Below are positions 9,101 through 17,458 of a DNA stretch of 64,000 nt, piece by piece. The notes under the pieces were generated by a model. That model saw only the letters and a list, made by a program, of their open reading frames with translations. It did no database searches and was not told the DNA's origin. Each line of letters opens with the position of its first letter. Position 1 is the stretch's first letter. The position numbers were made by a program, and so were the translations under genes. Location of the stretch: NCBI GenBank assembly GCA_963745405.1, contig CAVUWY010000003.1, positions 231,983-295,982 on the forward strand, read 5' to 3'. Origin of the DNA: C-114 sp963745405 (GTDB lineage: Bacteria; Chloroflexota; Limnocylindria; Limnocylindrales; CSP1-4).

Positions 9101-9864
9101 CGCCGCCGGCCGACGCGCCGTCGATGGGACGGCTCGCCCACCTTCGCCGCCGCTATCACGAGCTCGGGGCGGGCAATCCCTTCGCCGTCGAGGAGTACGC
9201 CGAAGTCCGGACCCGCCTCGACGGCCTCGAAGGCCAGGAGCGCGACCTCCGGGCTGCCATCGCCGACACGCGCCGGCTCATCGACGAGCTCGCCACGATG
9301 ATCGCCGACCAGTTCCGGACGACGTTCGCCGCTCTCGAGACCGCCTTCGATGCCCGGTTCCGACAGCTCTTCCAGGGTGGCTTCGCCCGCCTGTCGCTGA
9401 CCGATCCGAGCGATCTGTCGGCCACCGGCGTCGAGATCGTGGCGCGGCCGCCGGGCAAGAAGGCCCAGGCCCTGGCGATGCTGTCGGGCGGCGAGCGGAC
9501 CCTGACCGCGGTCGCCCTCCTGTTCGCGATGCTCGAGGTCCGGCCGGTCCCGTTCTGCGTCCTCGACGAGGTCGACGCCGCCCTCGACGAGGCGAACGTC
9601 GGCCACTTCGCCGACGCCCTCCGCTCGCTCTCAGAGCGGACCCAGTTCATCGTCATCACCCACAACCGGGGCACGATCGAGGCGGCAGATGCGCTGTATG
9701 GCGTGACCGTCGGCGAGGACTCGGTCAGCCGGGTCATCAGCCTCCGGCTCGACGAGGCGACGGCGATCGCGGAGCGAGCCGGGGGACGGACGGGGATGGG
9801 CCGATCGTCGGCCGGAGCGGGGGACGGCCTGATCGACGACGTCCCGGACGATGTTCTGGCGTAG
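6109..9864 (+). CDS. smc: Chromosome segregation ATPase SMC
   Basis: Long coiled-coil ABC-type ATPase that compacts and segregates the chromosome with ScpA/ScpB (not in this window). The 1251-residue protein has the N-terminal Walker A GPNGSGKSN at residues 35-43, two Ala/Arg/Glu-rich coiled-coil arms, a hinge at about residues 500-650, the ABC signature LSGGERT at 1125, and Walker B with VLDEVDAALDE near 1150. It starts at an ATG overlapping rnc and ends 14 bases inside ftsY. The acidic stretch before the C-terminal head (about residues 960-985) is unusual. No frame disruption occurs over 3.7 kb. Confidence 0.97.
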   Translation: MSGSPRLLGLRLQGFKSFAERTLVEFDGGISAVVGPNGSGKSNLADALRWALGEQGRSLRTRKSEDVIFAGSERRAATGMADVTLIIDNADGLFPFDYSVLEIGRRLYRSGENDYLLNKQRIRLRDLVDLLDAAHLADNAFLFIGQGMVDQALALRPEERRPLFEEVAGVRRHERRRKRAEEQLAEAEANLSRVEDILGELRPQARRLAAQADQQTSRRTAGEEFAAALLASAHARWHEASARAGSAGAALARARSAADRPMADLVAAEEVATAVSAALGDRAAAERERRATHDAARSRVAELRVRQARLGSELDALGRDRVRLTSERETAEADVVIQRRTLAEPVHPPEQVAADDLAGAERALAEAMAELAALRDARSAADEELAASRRAAAVRSAELESARRRAADMERRAAEERLEAERSAALLDDAEARRATRAEALAVTVAAEAATVEAREAARANLERIEVRRHEHVERAAGSEARRAELAAREATLRVRLDEDEARPIARAVRRRGGRRIDDGLVVDPAFRAAVELAVGEAGRGFVVPASDVAGLAAERGAVAVEDRLAAGPPRRVEDSTVEAAVAVGGGRLLDAVRADPADAVSRIVATVVWVPDIAALVDLQARLAPGWSAVVRDGSAAAGPLVVSLGRPDGRLERQAEIERVVAELAVAAAAATEARRDADAAGSEAATARAALETARAGELEAGGARRRAEEEERASARAVEAAAREAAWHAAQVVRLDAESERAGGALAQLDRDAAVAAGGGEGPEGKTDQAALATWQERADGLRLRRDRLAVEMAELDRLRREVEARRARAEAAVAMDEERIARAAADVASLGDREQAVRADLDRLAADLAEAEGRETAAGAAIAELIAADGADRARLAEAERAATAARERLRASEASLRSAEVADLEARLALESVREGLLVELAGLGDVAVRAVVESATGIDGAAGLDGPAAAAPRAASAHDADKADDSEDPDEDGRELAAALATIAPHWSSVPPPADAPSMGRLAHLRRRYHELGAGNPFAVEEYAEVRTRLDGLEGQERDLRAAIADTRRLIDELATMIADQFRTTFAALETAFDARFRQLFQGGFARLSLTDPSDLSATGVEIVARPPGKKAQALAMLSGGERTLTAVALLFAMLEVRPVPFCVLDEVDAALDEANVGHFADALRSLSERTQFIVITHNRGTIEAADALYGVTVGEDSVSRVISLRLDEATAIAERAGGRTGMGRSSAGAGDGLIDDVPDDVLA

Positions 9865-10948
9865 GCGTCCTCGCGAAGAGGAACAGGCCGCCGAGGAGAT
9901 CGTCGAGGAGCCGGTCGACACAGACGAGGTCGAGACCGACGCGGTCGTGCCGTGGGCTCCGTCGGCGCCCGCCGAGGCGGCGGTCGCGACCGCCGAGCCG
10001 ATCTCGACGGCCGAGCCGCCCTTCGAGACGCCGACGACCCAGACCGAGACGGAGGCCGAGGTCGAGGCGGAACTGGAGGCCGGCCTGACCCGCACCCGGG
10101 GCGGGTTCATGCACCGCCTGCGCGGGATCCTCGGCGGGGGCGATGCGACCGACTGGGACGAGGTCGAGGAGACGCTCATCGGCGGCGACGTCGGCGCTGC
10201 CCTCGCGATGCGGGTCGTCGAGCGCGCCCGGGCCCGTCACGACCCGGCCGGCGGCGAGGCGTCGATCCGGGCCGAGCTGGCCGGACTACTCGTCCCTCGC
10301 GACGGTCCGTGGCAGCCGCGACCCGGGCCGGCCGGCGGCCCTGCGGTCATCCTCGTCGTCGGGGTCAACGGCACCGGCAAGACGACGACCATCGGCAAGC
10401 TGGCCGCTCGCTACCGGGCGGAGGGCCGATCGGTCCTGCTGGCCGCCGCGGATACCTTCCGCGCCGCGGCGATCGAACAGCTCCAGGCCTGGGCGACCCG
10501 CTCCGGCGCGACGGTCGTCGCCCACGCCCCGGGTGCGGATCCGGGCGCGGTCGTCTACGACGCACTCGATGCCGCCGTCGCTCGCCGCATCGACCTGGTC
10601 ATCGCCGACACGGCCGGCCGCCTCCACACGAAGGTCAACCTCATGGACGAGCTGGCCAAGGTGCGACGCATCATCGACAAGCGGCTGCCCGGCTGCGAGC
10701 CCGAGATCCTCTTCGTGCTCGACGCGACGACCGGCCAGAACGGCCTCTCCCAGGCGACCGCCTTCCACCAGGCCGTCGGGATCACCGGCATCGTCCTGAC
10801 AAAGCTCGACTCGACGGCCAAGGGCGGGATCGTCTTCGCCATCGAGGACTCGCTCCAGGTCCCGGTCCGCTTCGTCGGCGTCGGCGAGGCGGTCGGCGAC
10901 CTCATCCCGTTCGACCCGACCGCCTTCATCGAGGCGCTGTTCGCCTGA
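9851..10948 (+). CDS. ftsY: Signal recognition particle receptor FtsY
   Basis: SRP-family GTPase that docks ribosome-SRP complexes at the membrane. Of its 365 residues, the first 90 are an acidic A region rich in Glu/Thr/Pro, followed by the NG domain: P-loop GVNGTGKTTT near 171-180, DTFRAAA, DTAGR and TKLDSTAKGG. The first residues (MFWRRRP) could be a membrane-contact patch. The gene overlaps smc by 14 bases. The partner Ffh is encoded about 0.9 kb downstream in a separate unit. Confidence 0.96.
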   Translation: MFWRRRPREEEQAAEEIVEEPVDTDEVETDAVVPWAPSAPAEAAVATAEPISTAEPPFETPTTQTETEAEVEAELEAGLTRTRGGFMHRLRGILGGGDATDWDEVEETLIGGDVGAALAMRVVERARARHDPAGGEASIRAELAGLLVPRDGPWQPRPGPAGGPAVILVVGVNGTGKTTTIGKLAARYRAEGRSVLLAAADTFRAAAIEQLQAWATRSGATVVAHAPGADPGAVVYDALDAAVARRIDLVIADTAGRLHTKVNLMDELAKVRRIIDKRLPGCEPEILFVLDATTGQNGLSQATAFHQAVGITGIVLTKLDSTAKGGIVFAIEDSLQVPVRFVGVGEAVGDLIPFDPTAFIEALFA

Positions 10949-11105
10949 CACGGGCCCGGCGATCGGCGGTCGCGCCTACCCGACGAACGACGATGGCCGA
11001 CCGAGCCGCGCGTCCATCGCGCTCGCTCGTGCTCACCACGACAGTACGGGTGACGCCGCCGGTGGCGAGGGCCGCCGGGCGTTCGACAGATCGTGAGGTC
11101 CTTCC

Positions 11106-11615
11106 ATGACGTCGGCCGTGGTCCCTGCCGGCTGGTCCGTCCCATCCGAGCGCGGCATCGCCGTCAGCGCCGTCCTGACCGCCGTGCTCATGTCCACCTT
11201 CGGGTTCGTTATCGCCGCATTCGGCTTCGCTCTTCCGATGACCCTCCGCCTCATCGACACCGGCCGGGCCATCGGCCGGCCCGAGGACATCGCCCTCCTG
11301 CGCTCGCTCGCCCCGGACGGCTCGCTCATCGTCGCCGTCGGCGTCTTCCACGCGATCGTCGGCCTTGGCGTCCTGCTCAGCCTCCGCTCGGCGCGGATCG
11401 CGGCGATCGTGCTGGCCGGCAGCGGCCTCATCGTGGCGTCGATCTCGTTCGTCTCCGTCGTCACCGGCCAGGGTCCGCTCGCCGCGGTCGGACTCGGCCA
11501 TCCCGCCTCGGGACGCCTCGACGGCATCGGGATCACCCTCGCGGCGATGCTGTTCGAGGCCGTCGTCCTCTTCGCCGTCGTGGCGGCGGGACGGCGGGCC
11601 GCTGTCGATCGCTGA
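11106..11615 (+). CDS. Four-helix membrane protein of unknown function
   Basis: I do not recognise a family for this 169-residue protein. Four hydrophobic segments are visible, at about residues 18-44, 74-94, 98-120 and 140-162, with short polar loops and a basic C-terminus (GRRAAVDR), so it is an integral membrane protein with both ends probably inside. It sits alone between ftsY (157 bases upstream, where I see no clear signal) and ffh, and is followed by a strong hairpin, so it may be its own transcription unit. A weak GTGAGGT precedes the ATG. Confidence 0.7.
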   Translation: MTSAVVPAGWSVPSERGIAVSAVLTAVLMSTFGFVIAAFGFALPMTLRLIDTGRAIGRPEDIALLRSLAPDGSLIVAVGVFHAIVGLGVLLSLRSARIAAIVLAGSGLIVASISFVSVVTGQGPLAAVGLGHPASGRLDGIGITLAAMLFEAVVLFAVVAAGRRAAVDR

Positions 11616-11658
11616 GATCGGGCGGGAGCGTCGGCTCCCACCATCACCTCGGACCATC

Positions 11659-11692
11659 GGGAGCCGGGCACCCAATCGGATGCCCGGCTCCC
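11659..11692 (+). terminator. Hairpin terminator after the membrane protein
   Basis: A perfect 12-base stem, GGGAGCCGGGCA at 11659-11670 and its complement at 11681-11692, with a 10-base loop. Only a short, weak T run follows, so termination may be helped by Rho. Confidence 0.65.
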
Positions 11693-11706
11693 TGACGTTC
11701 TTGCGA

Positions 11707-11712
11707 TACACT
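11707..11712 (+). promoter_or_regulatory. Probable ffh promoter -10
   Basis: TACACT lies just after the hairpin and about 100 bases before the ffh ATG. It is followed by GCGGCC, like the GC-rich block after other -10 boxes here. No convincing -35. Confidence 0.35.
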
Positions 11713-11814
11713 GCGGCCACCTCGGTGTCGCCAGAATCCGCGCACCACCCGGTCGGCCCGTCGCCGGCCGGCCATCACCTTTCGGCCATCATCCTGGGGA
11801 GTACCCGTCCGCCC

Positions 11815-13146
11815 ATGTTCGACGCCCTGAGCGATCGCCTTCGTGCGACCCTCGCCACCCTCACCGGCCGCGGCCGGGTGAGCGAGGCCGACGTCGACGC
11901 GGCGATGCGCGAGGTGCGCCTCGCCCTGCTCGAGGCCGACGTGAACTTCAAGGTGGTCAAGGACTTCGTCGCCCGCGTCCGCGAGCGGGCGGTCGGCGCC
12001 GACATCCTCGAGAGCCTCACCGCCGGCCAGCAGGTCGTGAAGATCGTCAACGAGGAGCTGACCGCGCTCCTCTCGGCCGGCGATCGGACCTTCCACCTGC
12101 AGGGCAATCCGGCCGTCGTCCTCCTCGCCGGCCTCCAGGGCTCCGGCAAGACGACCTCGGCCGCCAAGCTCGCCCGCCACGTCGTGAAGCTCGGCCGCCG
12201 GCCCCTCCTCGTCGCGGCCGACCCGTATCGCCCCGCTGCCGCCGACCAGCTCGAGACGCTCGGCCGCTCGCTCGACGTCCCGGTCCACCGGGCGCCGGCG
12301 GGCACGCCGGTCGTCGACATCGTCCGGGGTGGCATCGAGGCCGCCCGCCGGCAGACCCGCGACGTCGTCATCCTCGATACCGCCGGACGCCTCACCGTCG
12401 ACGAGGCACTCATGCGGGAGATCGCCGACGTCGCCGCGGCGACCCGTCCGGTCGAGACGCTCCTCGTCGTCGACGCGATGACCGGCCAGGAGGCAGTCGC
12501 CGTCGCCGAGGCCTTCGCCGCGGCCGTCCCGCTCAGCGGGCTCATCCTGACCAAGATCGACGGCGACGCCCGCGGTGGCGCGGCCCTCAGTATCAGTGCG
12601 GTGACCGGGCTGCCGGTCAAGTTCCTCGGCACCGGCGAGAAGACGGACGCTCTCGAGCCGTTCCATCCCGATCGCCTGGCCGGCCGCATCCTCGGCATGG
12701 GCGACGTGCTGACGCTCGTCGAACGGGCCCAGGAGACCTTCGACGAGAAGCAGGCCGCGGCGATGCAGGAGAAGCTGGCTTCGGCGAGCTTCACCCTGGA
12801 GGACATGCTCGAGCAGATGCAGCAGCTGCGGAAGATGGGCCCTCTCGGCCAGGTCATGTCGATGATCCCGGGCATGGGCGGGATGGCCAAGGAGGCCCAG
12901 GACGCCGTCGATCGGGGCGACCTCGCCCGGACCGAGGCGATCATCCGGGCGATGACACCGCGCGAACGGCGCGACCCGACCATCCTCAACGCCTCGCGGC
13001 GCCGGCGCATCGCCGCCGGCTCCGGGACGACGCTGCCCGATGTCAACCGCCTCGTCAAGCAGTTCGACGAGATGCGCAAGCTCATGAAGCAGTTCTCCGG
13101 CGCATCGCGCCGCGGCGCAGCCGCGGCGATGATGAGCCGCCGCTGA
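11815..13146 (+). CDS. ffh: Signal recognition particle protein Ffh
   Basis: GTPase of the signal recognition particle that binds signal sequences on ribosomes together with 4.5S RNA. The 443-residue protein has the N domain, the G domain with P-loop GLQGSGKTT at about 106-114, DPYRPAA, DTAGR and TKIDGDARGG, and the Met-rich M domain from about 330 (repeated EQMQQLRKMG, MSMIPGMGGM and MRKLMKQF runs). The ATG at 11815 gives the canonical MFDALSDRL opening, so upstream in-frame codons are not used. Confidence 0.97.
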   Translation: MFDALSDRLRATLATLTGRGRVSEADVDAAMREVRLALLEADVNFKVVKDFVARVRERAVGADILESLTAGQQVVKIVNEELTALLSAGDRTFHLQGNPAVVLLAGLQGSGKTTSAAKLARHVVKLGRRPLLVAADPYRPAAADQLETLGRSLDVPVHRAPAGTPVVDIVRGGIEAARRQTRDVVILDTAGRLTVDEALMREIADVAAATRPVETLLVVDAMTGQEAVAVAEAFAAAVPLSGLILTKIDGDARGGAALSISAVTGLPVKFLGTGEKTDALEPFHPDRLAGRILGMGDVLTLVERAQETFDEKQAAAMQEKLASASFTLEDMLEQMQQLRKMGPLGQVMSMIPGMGGMAKEAQDAVDRGDLARTEAIIRAMTPRERRDPTILNASRRRRIAAGSGTTLPDVNRLVKQFDEMRKLMKQFSGASRRGAAAAMMSRR

Positions 13147-13162
13147 CAGGGAAGGGACCACC

Positions 13163-14977
13163 ATGGCGACCGAACCGGGCGCGCCAGCAGAGCCGCCGAA
13201 TCCGTCCACACCGGCCCATCCGGCGCTGCCGCCGTACCCGCCGACGCAGGCGGTGAACGAAACATCGTCGCCGGCCTTGGCCCCGGCACCGGTCCAGCCG
13301 GTCACCGTCGTCCGTGGCAAGCGGCCGAGCGTCCGCTGGGCCGTCGCCCTCGTGATCGTCGCCCTCGTCGTCGCGACCGCGTCGGCGGCCTTCATCGCCC
13401 TGGCCGGCGCCGGTGCGCCCTCGACCGTGGCCTCCTGGGCACCGGCCGAGACGGCCATCTACGGCGAGGCTCGCTTCGACCTGCCGGGCGACCAGCGAGA
13501 CAAGCTCGCCGAGTTCCTGTCCGCGTTCCCCGGCTTCGCCGACCAGGCGGCCCTCGAGCCGAAGCTCGATGAGCTGTACGACCGGATCGTCCGCGGTGCA
13601 TCGTCGAGGGCCGACTACAGCACCCAGATCGAGCCCTGGTTCGGCGGTCAGCTCGCGTTCGCCGCACCGGCGCCGCCGGCCATCACGCCCGCCGGCGGCA
13701 AGCCGTCCGGCCACGTCGCCCTCATCGCCACCGTGAAGGACGCGACGAAGGCCCAGGCGTGGCTGACCGGCCTGGCGAAGGGCTCGACCGCCGGGACCAC
13801 GGCCACCTACGGCGGCGTGACGCTGACCGTCGGTGGGTCGTCCGGCTCGCAGTACGCTTACGGCATCGACGGCCCGATCCTCGTGGCCGGCGACATCGAT
13901 ACGGTCCACGCCGTCATCGACACGAAGGGCTCGACCGGCCTCGCCTCGACCAAGGACTACCTCGCCGCCCTTGCCGCCTTCCAGGGCGACCATCTCGCCT
14001 TCTTCTTCGCCGACACCGGCCGGCTCGTCTCGTCCCTGGGCCCGGCCCTCGGTGGCGGTTCGTCGTCGTGCGGCCTCGGCTCGGCGGCCGGCCTGACCTG
14101 GTCGGCGACCGCGATCCGGGCCGAGAGCGATCATCTGCTCGCCGATGCCGCGATGCCGGCTCCGGCCGGAACCGCCTCGGCCAAGGATCGCCTCAGCACG
14201 CTGGCTCCGCGCCTCCCGGCGACGACCATCGCCGTCGCCGAGAAGCACGACCTCGGGGCGACCGTCAAGGCGTTCGTCGCGAAGATCCAGGCCGACCCCG
14301 CCTGCGCATCGGCGATGAAGGACGTGAACGCGGCACTCGATCGGATCGGCGGTCTCGACTCGCTCCTGTCATGGGTCGGCGACAGCGCCGTCGTCGTGAC
14401 GAAGGACGGCAGCACCTTCAGCGGCGGCATCGTGGTGGCCCTGCCCGACGCGGCCGCGGCCGACACGGCAGCCGGCAAGCTCGCCAGCCTCAAGAACCTC
14501 GCGACGCTGTCCGGCGCCGCCAAGGTCGCGACCGAGGATCACGGCGGGGCGACCATAACTACCATCACCCTCGGCGATCTCTCGTCGCTCCTGCCGTCGT
14601 CCGACGCGCAGGCGGCCGGCGCGCTCAAGTCGATCGACGCGTCGCTCAGCTACACGATCCACGACGGTCTCGTCATCGTCGGGGTGGGCGGCGACGCGTT
14701 CGTCAAGGCCGTCCTCGATACGAAGGCCGGCTCGTCGCTGGCCGACCAGTCCGGCTACAAGACGGCGCTCGACCGGGCCGGTGCGGAGAACACCGCCAGC
14801 GCCTATCTCGACGTCCAGTCGGTCCTCGCCGCCGTCGAGGCGGCCATGCCGGCCGCCGAGCGGGCGAAGTTCGACACGGGCACCAAGCCGTATCTCGAGC
14901 CGCTCCAGGCGATCGCAGTCTCCCAGCAGTCGGGCGACGTGATCCACGGGCGGTTCGTCATCACCGTCGCCAAGTGA
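13163..14977 (+). CDS. DUF3352 membrane-anchored protein
   Basis: 604-residue protein with a Pro/Ala-rich cytoplasmic N-terminus (residues 1-55), one transmembrane helix at about 58-82, and a large extracellular region resembling DUF3352. It opens with the recognisable PAETAIYGEARFDLPGDQ segment, is rich in Ala, Thr and Asp, and has internal similarity between its two halves. No enzymatic motif is visible. It lies between ffh and rpsP, an arrangement I would associate with Chloroflexota. A GGGAAGGGA ribosome site precedes the ATG. Function unknown. Confidence 0.8.
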   Translation: MATEPGAPAEPPNPSTPAHPALPPYPPTQAVNETSSPALAPAPVQPVTVVRGKRPSVRWAVALVIVALVVATASAAFIALAGAGAPSTVASWAPAETAIYGEARFDLPGDQRDKLAEFLSAFPGFADQAALEPKLDELYDRIVRGASSRADYSTQIEPWFGGQLAFAAPAPPAITPAGGKPSGHVALIATVKDATKAQAWLTGLAKGSTAGTTATYGGVTLTVGGSSGSQYAYGIDGPILVAGDIDTVHAVIDTKGSTGLASTKDYLAALAAFQGDHLAFFFADTGRLVSSLGPALGGGSSSCGLGSAAGLTWSATAIRAESDHLLADAAMPAPAGTASAKDRLSTLAPRLPATTIAVAEKHDLGATVKAFVAKIQADPACASAMKDVNAALDRIGGLDSLLSWVGDSAVVVTKDGSTFSGGIVVALPDAAAADTAAGKLASLKNLATLSGAAKVATEDHGGATITTITLGDLSSLLPSSDAQAAGALKSIDASLSYTIHDGLVIVGVGGDAFVKAVLDTKAGSSLADQSGYKTALDRAGAENTASAYLDVQSVLAAVEAAMPAAERAKFDTGTKPYLEPLQAIAVSQQSGDVIHGRFVITVAK

Positions 14978-15045
14978 CGCGTCGGAGCCGGGCCGTGCCC
15001 GGCGCATCGCGTCGATAGCAGCACCAGGAGGAGGCAGCAGCACAC

Positions 15046-15300
15046 ATGGCAGTCCGAATCAGGCTCACCCGGGTGGGAGCCACCAAGCAGCCGACGTATC
15101 GCGTCGTCGTCGCCGACGCGCGGAACGCCCGCGACGGCCGCTCGCTCGAGACGATCGGCCACTACAACCCGCGGACGGACCCGGTCGAGGTCTCGATCGA
15201 CGCCGAGAAGGCGAAGCAGTGGCTCGCCAAGGGGGCCCAGCCGTCCGACACGGTCGCCCGCCTGTTCCGCGCCCAGGGCATCCTGCCGGCAGCCAAGTAG
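15046..15300 (+). CDS. rpsP: 30S ribosomal protein S16
   Basis: 84-residue small-subunit protein that stabilises the 5' domain of 16S rRNA. The opening VRIRLTRVGATKQPTYRVVV and the following DGRSLETIGHYNP block are canonical. A strong AGGAGGAGG precedes the ATG. It heads the classic rpsP-khpA-rimM-trmD order, which continues here as rplS-rnhB-yraN. Confidence 0.97.
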   Translation: MAVRIRLTRVGATKQPTYRVVVADARNARDGRSLETIGHYNPRTDPVEVSIDAEKAKQWLAKGAQPSDTVARLFRAQGILPAAK

Positions 15301-15311
15301 GAGGGGCCGAC

Positions 15312-15545
15312 ATGCCTGCCAAGGAACTGGTCGAATTCGTGGCCCGCTCGCTCGTCGACGATCCCGAGGCCGTCTCCGTCGAGGTCGTCCGCGACGCCGA
15401 CGGGACCGTCCTCGAGCTCCACGTCGCCGAGGACGACATGGGCAAGGTCATCGGTCGCAACGGCAGCGTCGCCAAGGCGCTCCGGACGCTTCTCAAGGTG
15501 TCCGCCGCCCGCGACGGCGAATCCGTGTCGCTCGAGATCCTCTGA
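15312..15545 (+). CDS. khpA: KH-domain RNA-binding protein KhpA
   Basis: 77-residue single KH domain with the GxxG loop inside GKVIGRNGSVAKALRTLL. KhpA pairs with KhpB/EloR in Gram-positive bacteria to bind many mRNAs and influence cell elongation, and it is nearly always found between rpsP and rimM, as here. The ATG at 15312 has AGGAGGGG just upstream. Its stop overlaps the probable CTG start of rimM. Confidence 0.93.
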   Translation: MPAKELVEFVARSLVDDPEAVSVEVVRDADGTVLELHVAEDDMGKVIGRNGSVAKALRTLLKVSAARDGESVSLEIL

Positions 15546-16174
15546 GCGCCGACGACCGGCTCGTCGTCGCCCTGGTCCGGGGCGTCCACGGCCTTCGGGG
15601 AGCCGTTCGGGTGGAGGTCCTGACGGACCGCCCGGCCGAGCGGTTCGCCCCCGGCGCGATCCTCCACCGCGAAGGCGGCGATGAGCCGCTCACGGTCGCA
15701 GCGGCGGAGGAGATCCCCGACGGTCCCGGCTGGCGATTGCGATTCCGGGAGATCGCGGATCGCACCGCCGCCGATCGCCTGCGGGGCGCCTACCTCGAGG
15801 CTGCGGCCGGTCCGGCCGATGCCCTGCCCCGCGGGTCGTATTACTGGCACGAGGTCATCGGGGCGAGCGTGCGCGACCTCGGCGACCGCGAGATCGGCAC
15901 CGTCGTCGACGTCTATCGGGTCGGTGGCGCCGAGGTCTTCGTCGTCCGCGGCGAGGAATACGGCGAGTTCGACGTGCCGGCCGTCCGGGCCTTCATCCGC
16001 ATCTTCGCCCCGAAGCGGGGCGAGATCGTCGTCGACGTCGACGCCCTCGCCCTCGAGCCGGCACCGCCGCCGCGCCCGCCGCGCCCACCCCGCACTCCGA
16101 AGACGACGGGATCGACCCGGAGCAAGGTCCGCCGCGGCGCCGGTCCCACGAGCCCGCCGCCCGCCGGGACCTGA
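15542..16174 (+). CDS. rimM: Ribosome maturation factor RimM, probable CTG start
   Basis: 16S rRNA processing factor that binds S19 and helps mature the 30S head. The N-terminal RimM barrel is clear (ALVRGVHGLRGAVRVEVLTD, residues 10-29), followed by the PRC-barrel half (YYWHEVIGASVRDLG) and a Pro/Arg-rich tail. The first standard start codon in frame is a GTG at 15611, which would remove the highly conserved VHGLRG block. No ATG, GTG or TTG occurs in the preceding 70 codons-worth of frame that I checked. A CTG at 15542 overlapping the khpA stop (CTGA, mimicking the ATGA couplings elsewhere) gives a 210-residue protein starting just before DDRLVVALV. There is little Shine-Dalgarno, so coupling to khpA is likely. 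Confidence 0.85.
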   Translation: MSADDRLVVALVRGVHGLRGAVRVEVLTDRPAERFAPGAILHREGGDEPLTVAAAEEIPDGPGWRLRFREIADRTAADRLRGAYLEAAAGPADALPRGSYYWHEVIGASVRDLGDREIGTVVDVYRVGGAEVFVVRGEEYGEFDVPAVRAFIRIFAPKRGEIVVDVDALALEPAPPPRPPRPPRTPKTTGSTRSKVRRGAGPTSPPPAGT

Positions 16175-16178
16175 GGCG

Positions 16179-16916
16179 ATGGCGCTCGAGATCGACATCC
16201 TCACCCTGTTCCCGGCGATGCTCGAGGGCCCGCTCGCGGCGAGTATCCCTGCCCGGATCCAGGAACGTGGCCTGGCGGAGATCCGGGTCCGCGATCTCCG
16301 CGAGTGGGGGATCGGCCGGCACCGGTCGGTCGACGACTACCCGTACGGCGGCGGCGCAGGGATGGTCCTGCGGCCCGAGCCGGTCGCCGCCGCGCTGGCG
16401 AGCCTCCGCCGGCCCGGGACGACGGTCATCCTCATGGACCCGGTCGGTGAGCGGTTCGGGCAGCGGCGGGCGGCGTCCCTTGCCGAGCGCGAGCACCTCG
16501 TCTTCGTCTGCCCGCGCTACGAAGGGGTCGATGAGCGGATCCGCTCCATGGTCGACCTCGAGCTCTCCATCGGCGACTACGTCCTGACGGGTGGCGAGCT
16601 GCCCGCCCTCGTCATCGTCGACTCCGTCATCCGCCTCCTGCCGGGGGCGATCGAGGCGGCCTCGACGATCGAGGAGTCGTTCGCCGACGGTCTTCTCGAA
16701 TACCCGCAGTACACGCGGCCGCCGTCCTTCGAGGGCGTCGAGGTGCCGGCCGTGCTCATCTCCGGGGACCACGAGGCGGTCCGCCGCTGGCGCCTCCGGG
16801 AAGCGTTGCGGCGCACCCTGGTCCGACGGCCGGACCTGCTGGCCGAGCGGACCGCGACGGCCGAGGAGCGGACGATCATGGGCGAACTCGGAGACCACCC
16901 CGCCGACGAGGCCTGA
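16179..16916 (+). CDS. trmD: tRNA (guanine37-N1)-methyltransferase TrmD
   Basis: Methylates G37 next to the anticodon to prevent +1 frameshifting, using a trefoil-knot SAM site. The 245-residue protein shows EIDILTLFPAMLEGPL at the start, DDYPYGGGAGMVL at about 46-58, the knot region PRYEGVDERI and the SIGDYVLTGGELPAL block. The ATG at 16179 follows the rimM stop by two bases. Length and motif order are normal. Confidence 0.97.
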   Translation: MALEIDILTLFPAMLEGPLAASIPARIQERGLAEIRVRDLREWGIGRHRSVDDYPYGGGAGMVLRPEPVAAALASLRRPGTTVILMDPVGERFGQRRAASLAEREHLVFVCPRYEGVDERIRSMVDLELSIGDYVLTGGELPALVIVDSVIRLLPGAIEAASTIEESFADGLLEYPQYTRPPSFEGVEVPAVLISGDHEAVRRWRLREALRRTLVRRPDLLAERTATAEERTIMGELGDHPADEA

Positions 16917-16964
16917 GCCCACCCGACTCGAAGGCCCGAGCCGCCCGGCCGGGGCGGGACCTCG

Positions 16965-16973
16965 TGCTATACT
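16965..16973 (+). promoter_or_regulatory. Extended -10 promoter of rplS
   Basis: TGC-TATACT followed by CCGCCG. It lies 82 bases before the rplS start, separating this unit from trmD. No recognisable -35, as expected for extended -10 promoters. Confidence 0.6.
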
Positions 16974-17054
16974 CCGCCGTCGGTCGCAGCCCGTGGCCGC
17001 CTCCTCCGCACCCGATGCGCGGCTTCGCCGCGCCGCCAGCTCGATGAAGGGACC

Positions 17055-17441
17055 GTGGTGAACGTACTCGACGAGATCGTCAGCGACCAGCTCCGGACAG
17101 ACCTGCCGGAACTCGCGAGCGGCGACACGGTCCGCGTGAGCGCCAAGGTCGTGGAAGGCAATCGGGAGCGGATCCAGGTCTTCGAGGGGATCGTCATGCG
17201 CCTGCGCGGCGGTGGCATCACCCGGTCGATCACCGTTCGCCGCATCGCGAGCGGCGTCGGGGTCGAGCGGACCTTCAAGGTGAACAGCCCGCGGATCGAG
17301 AAGATCGAAGTCGTGCGCCACGGCCAGGTCCGCCGGGCCCAGCTGTACTTCCTCCGCGACCGGGTCGGCAAGGCCGCCACCCTCCGCGAGCGGCGCCCCA
17401 AGGCGGTGGCTCCCTCCGCCAAGACCTCGACCAAGTCCTGA
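17055..17441 (+). CDS. rplS: 50S ribosomal protein L19
   Basis: 128-residue large-subunit protein at the 30S interface. The canonical segments FPELASGDTVRV-like (LPELASGDTVRVSAKVVEGN), QVFEGIV and FKVNSPRIEKIEVVRHGQVRRAQLYFLRD are present. Tandem GTG codons at 17055 and 17058 could both start it, after AAGGGA. The tail is Ala/Lys-rich. Encoded with rnhB and yraN downstream. Confidence 0.96.
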   Translation: MVNVLDEIVSDQLRTDLPELASGDTVRVSAKVVEGNRERIQVFEGIVMRLRGGGITRSITVRRIASGVGVERTFKVNSPRIEKIEVVRHGQVRRAQLYFLRDRVGKAATLRERRPKAVAPSAKTSTKS

Positions 17442-17458
17442 GGCCGGGCGGCGCGGAC

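Noticed and set aside
10949..11105. A regulatory element between ftsY and the membrane protein
   Set aside because: I looked for hairpins, -10 boxes and small frames in these 157 bases and found nothing convincing.
16179..16916. Extending trmD upstream through rimM
   Set aside because: The frame is open upstream, but the codons there are a rimM shadow and the ATG at 16179 gives the canonical TrmD N-terminus.
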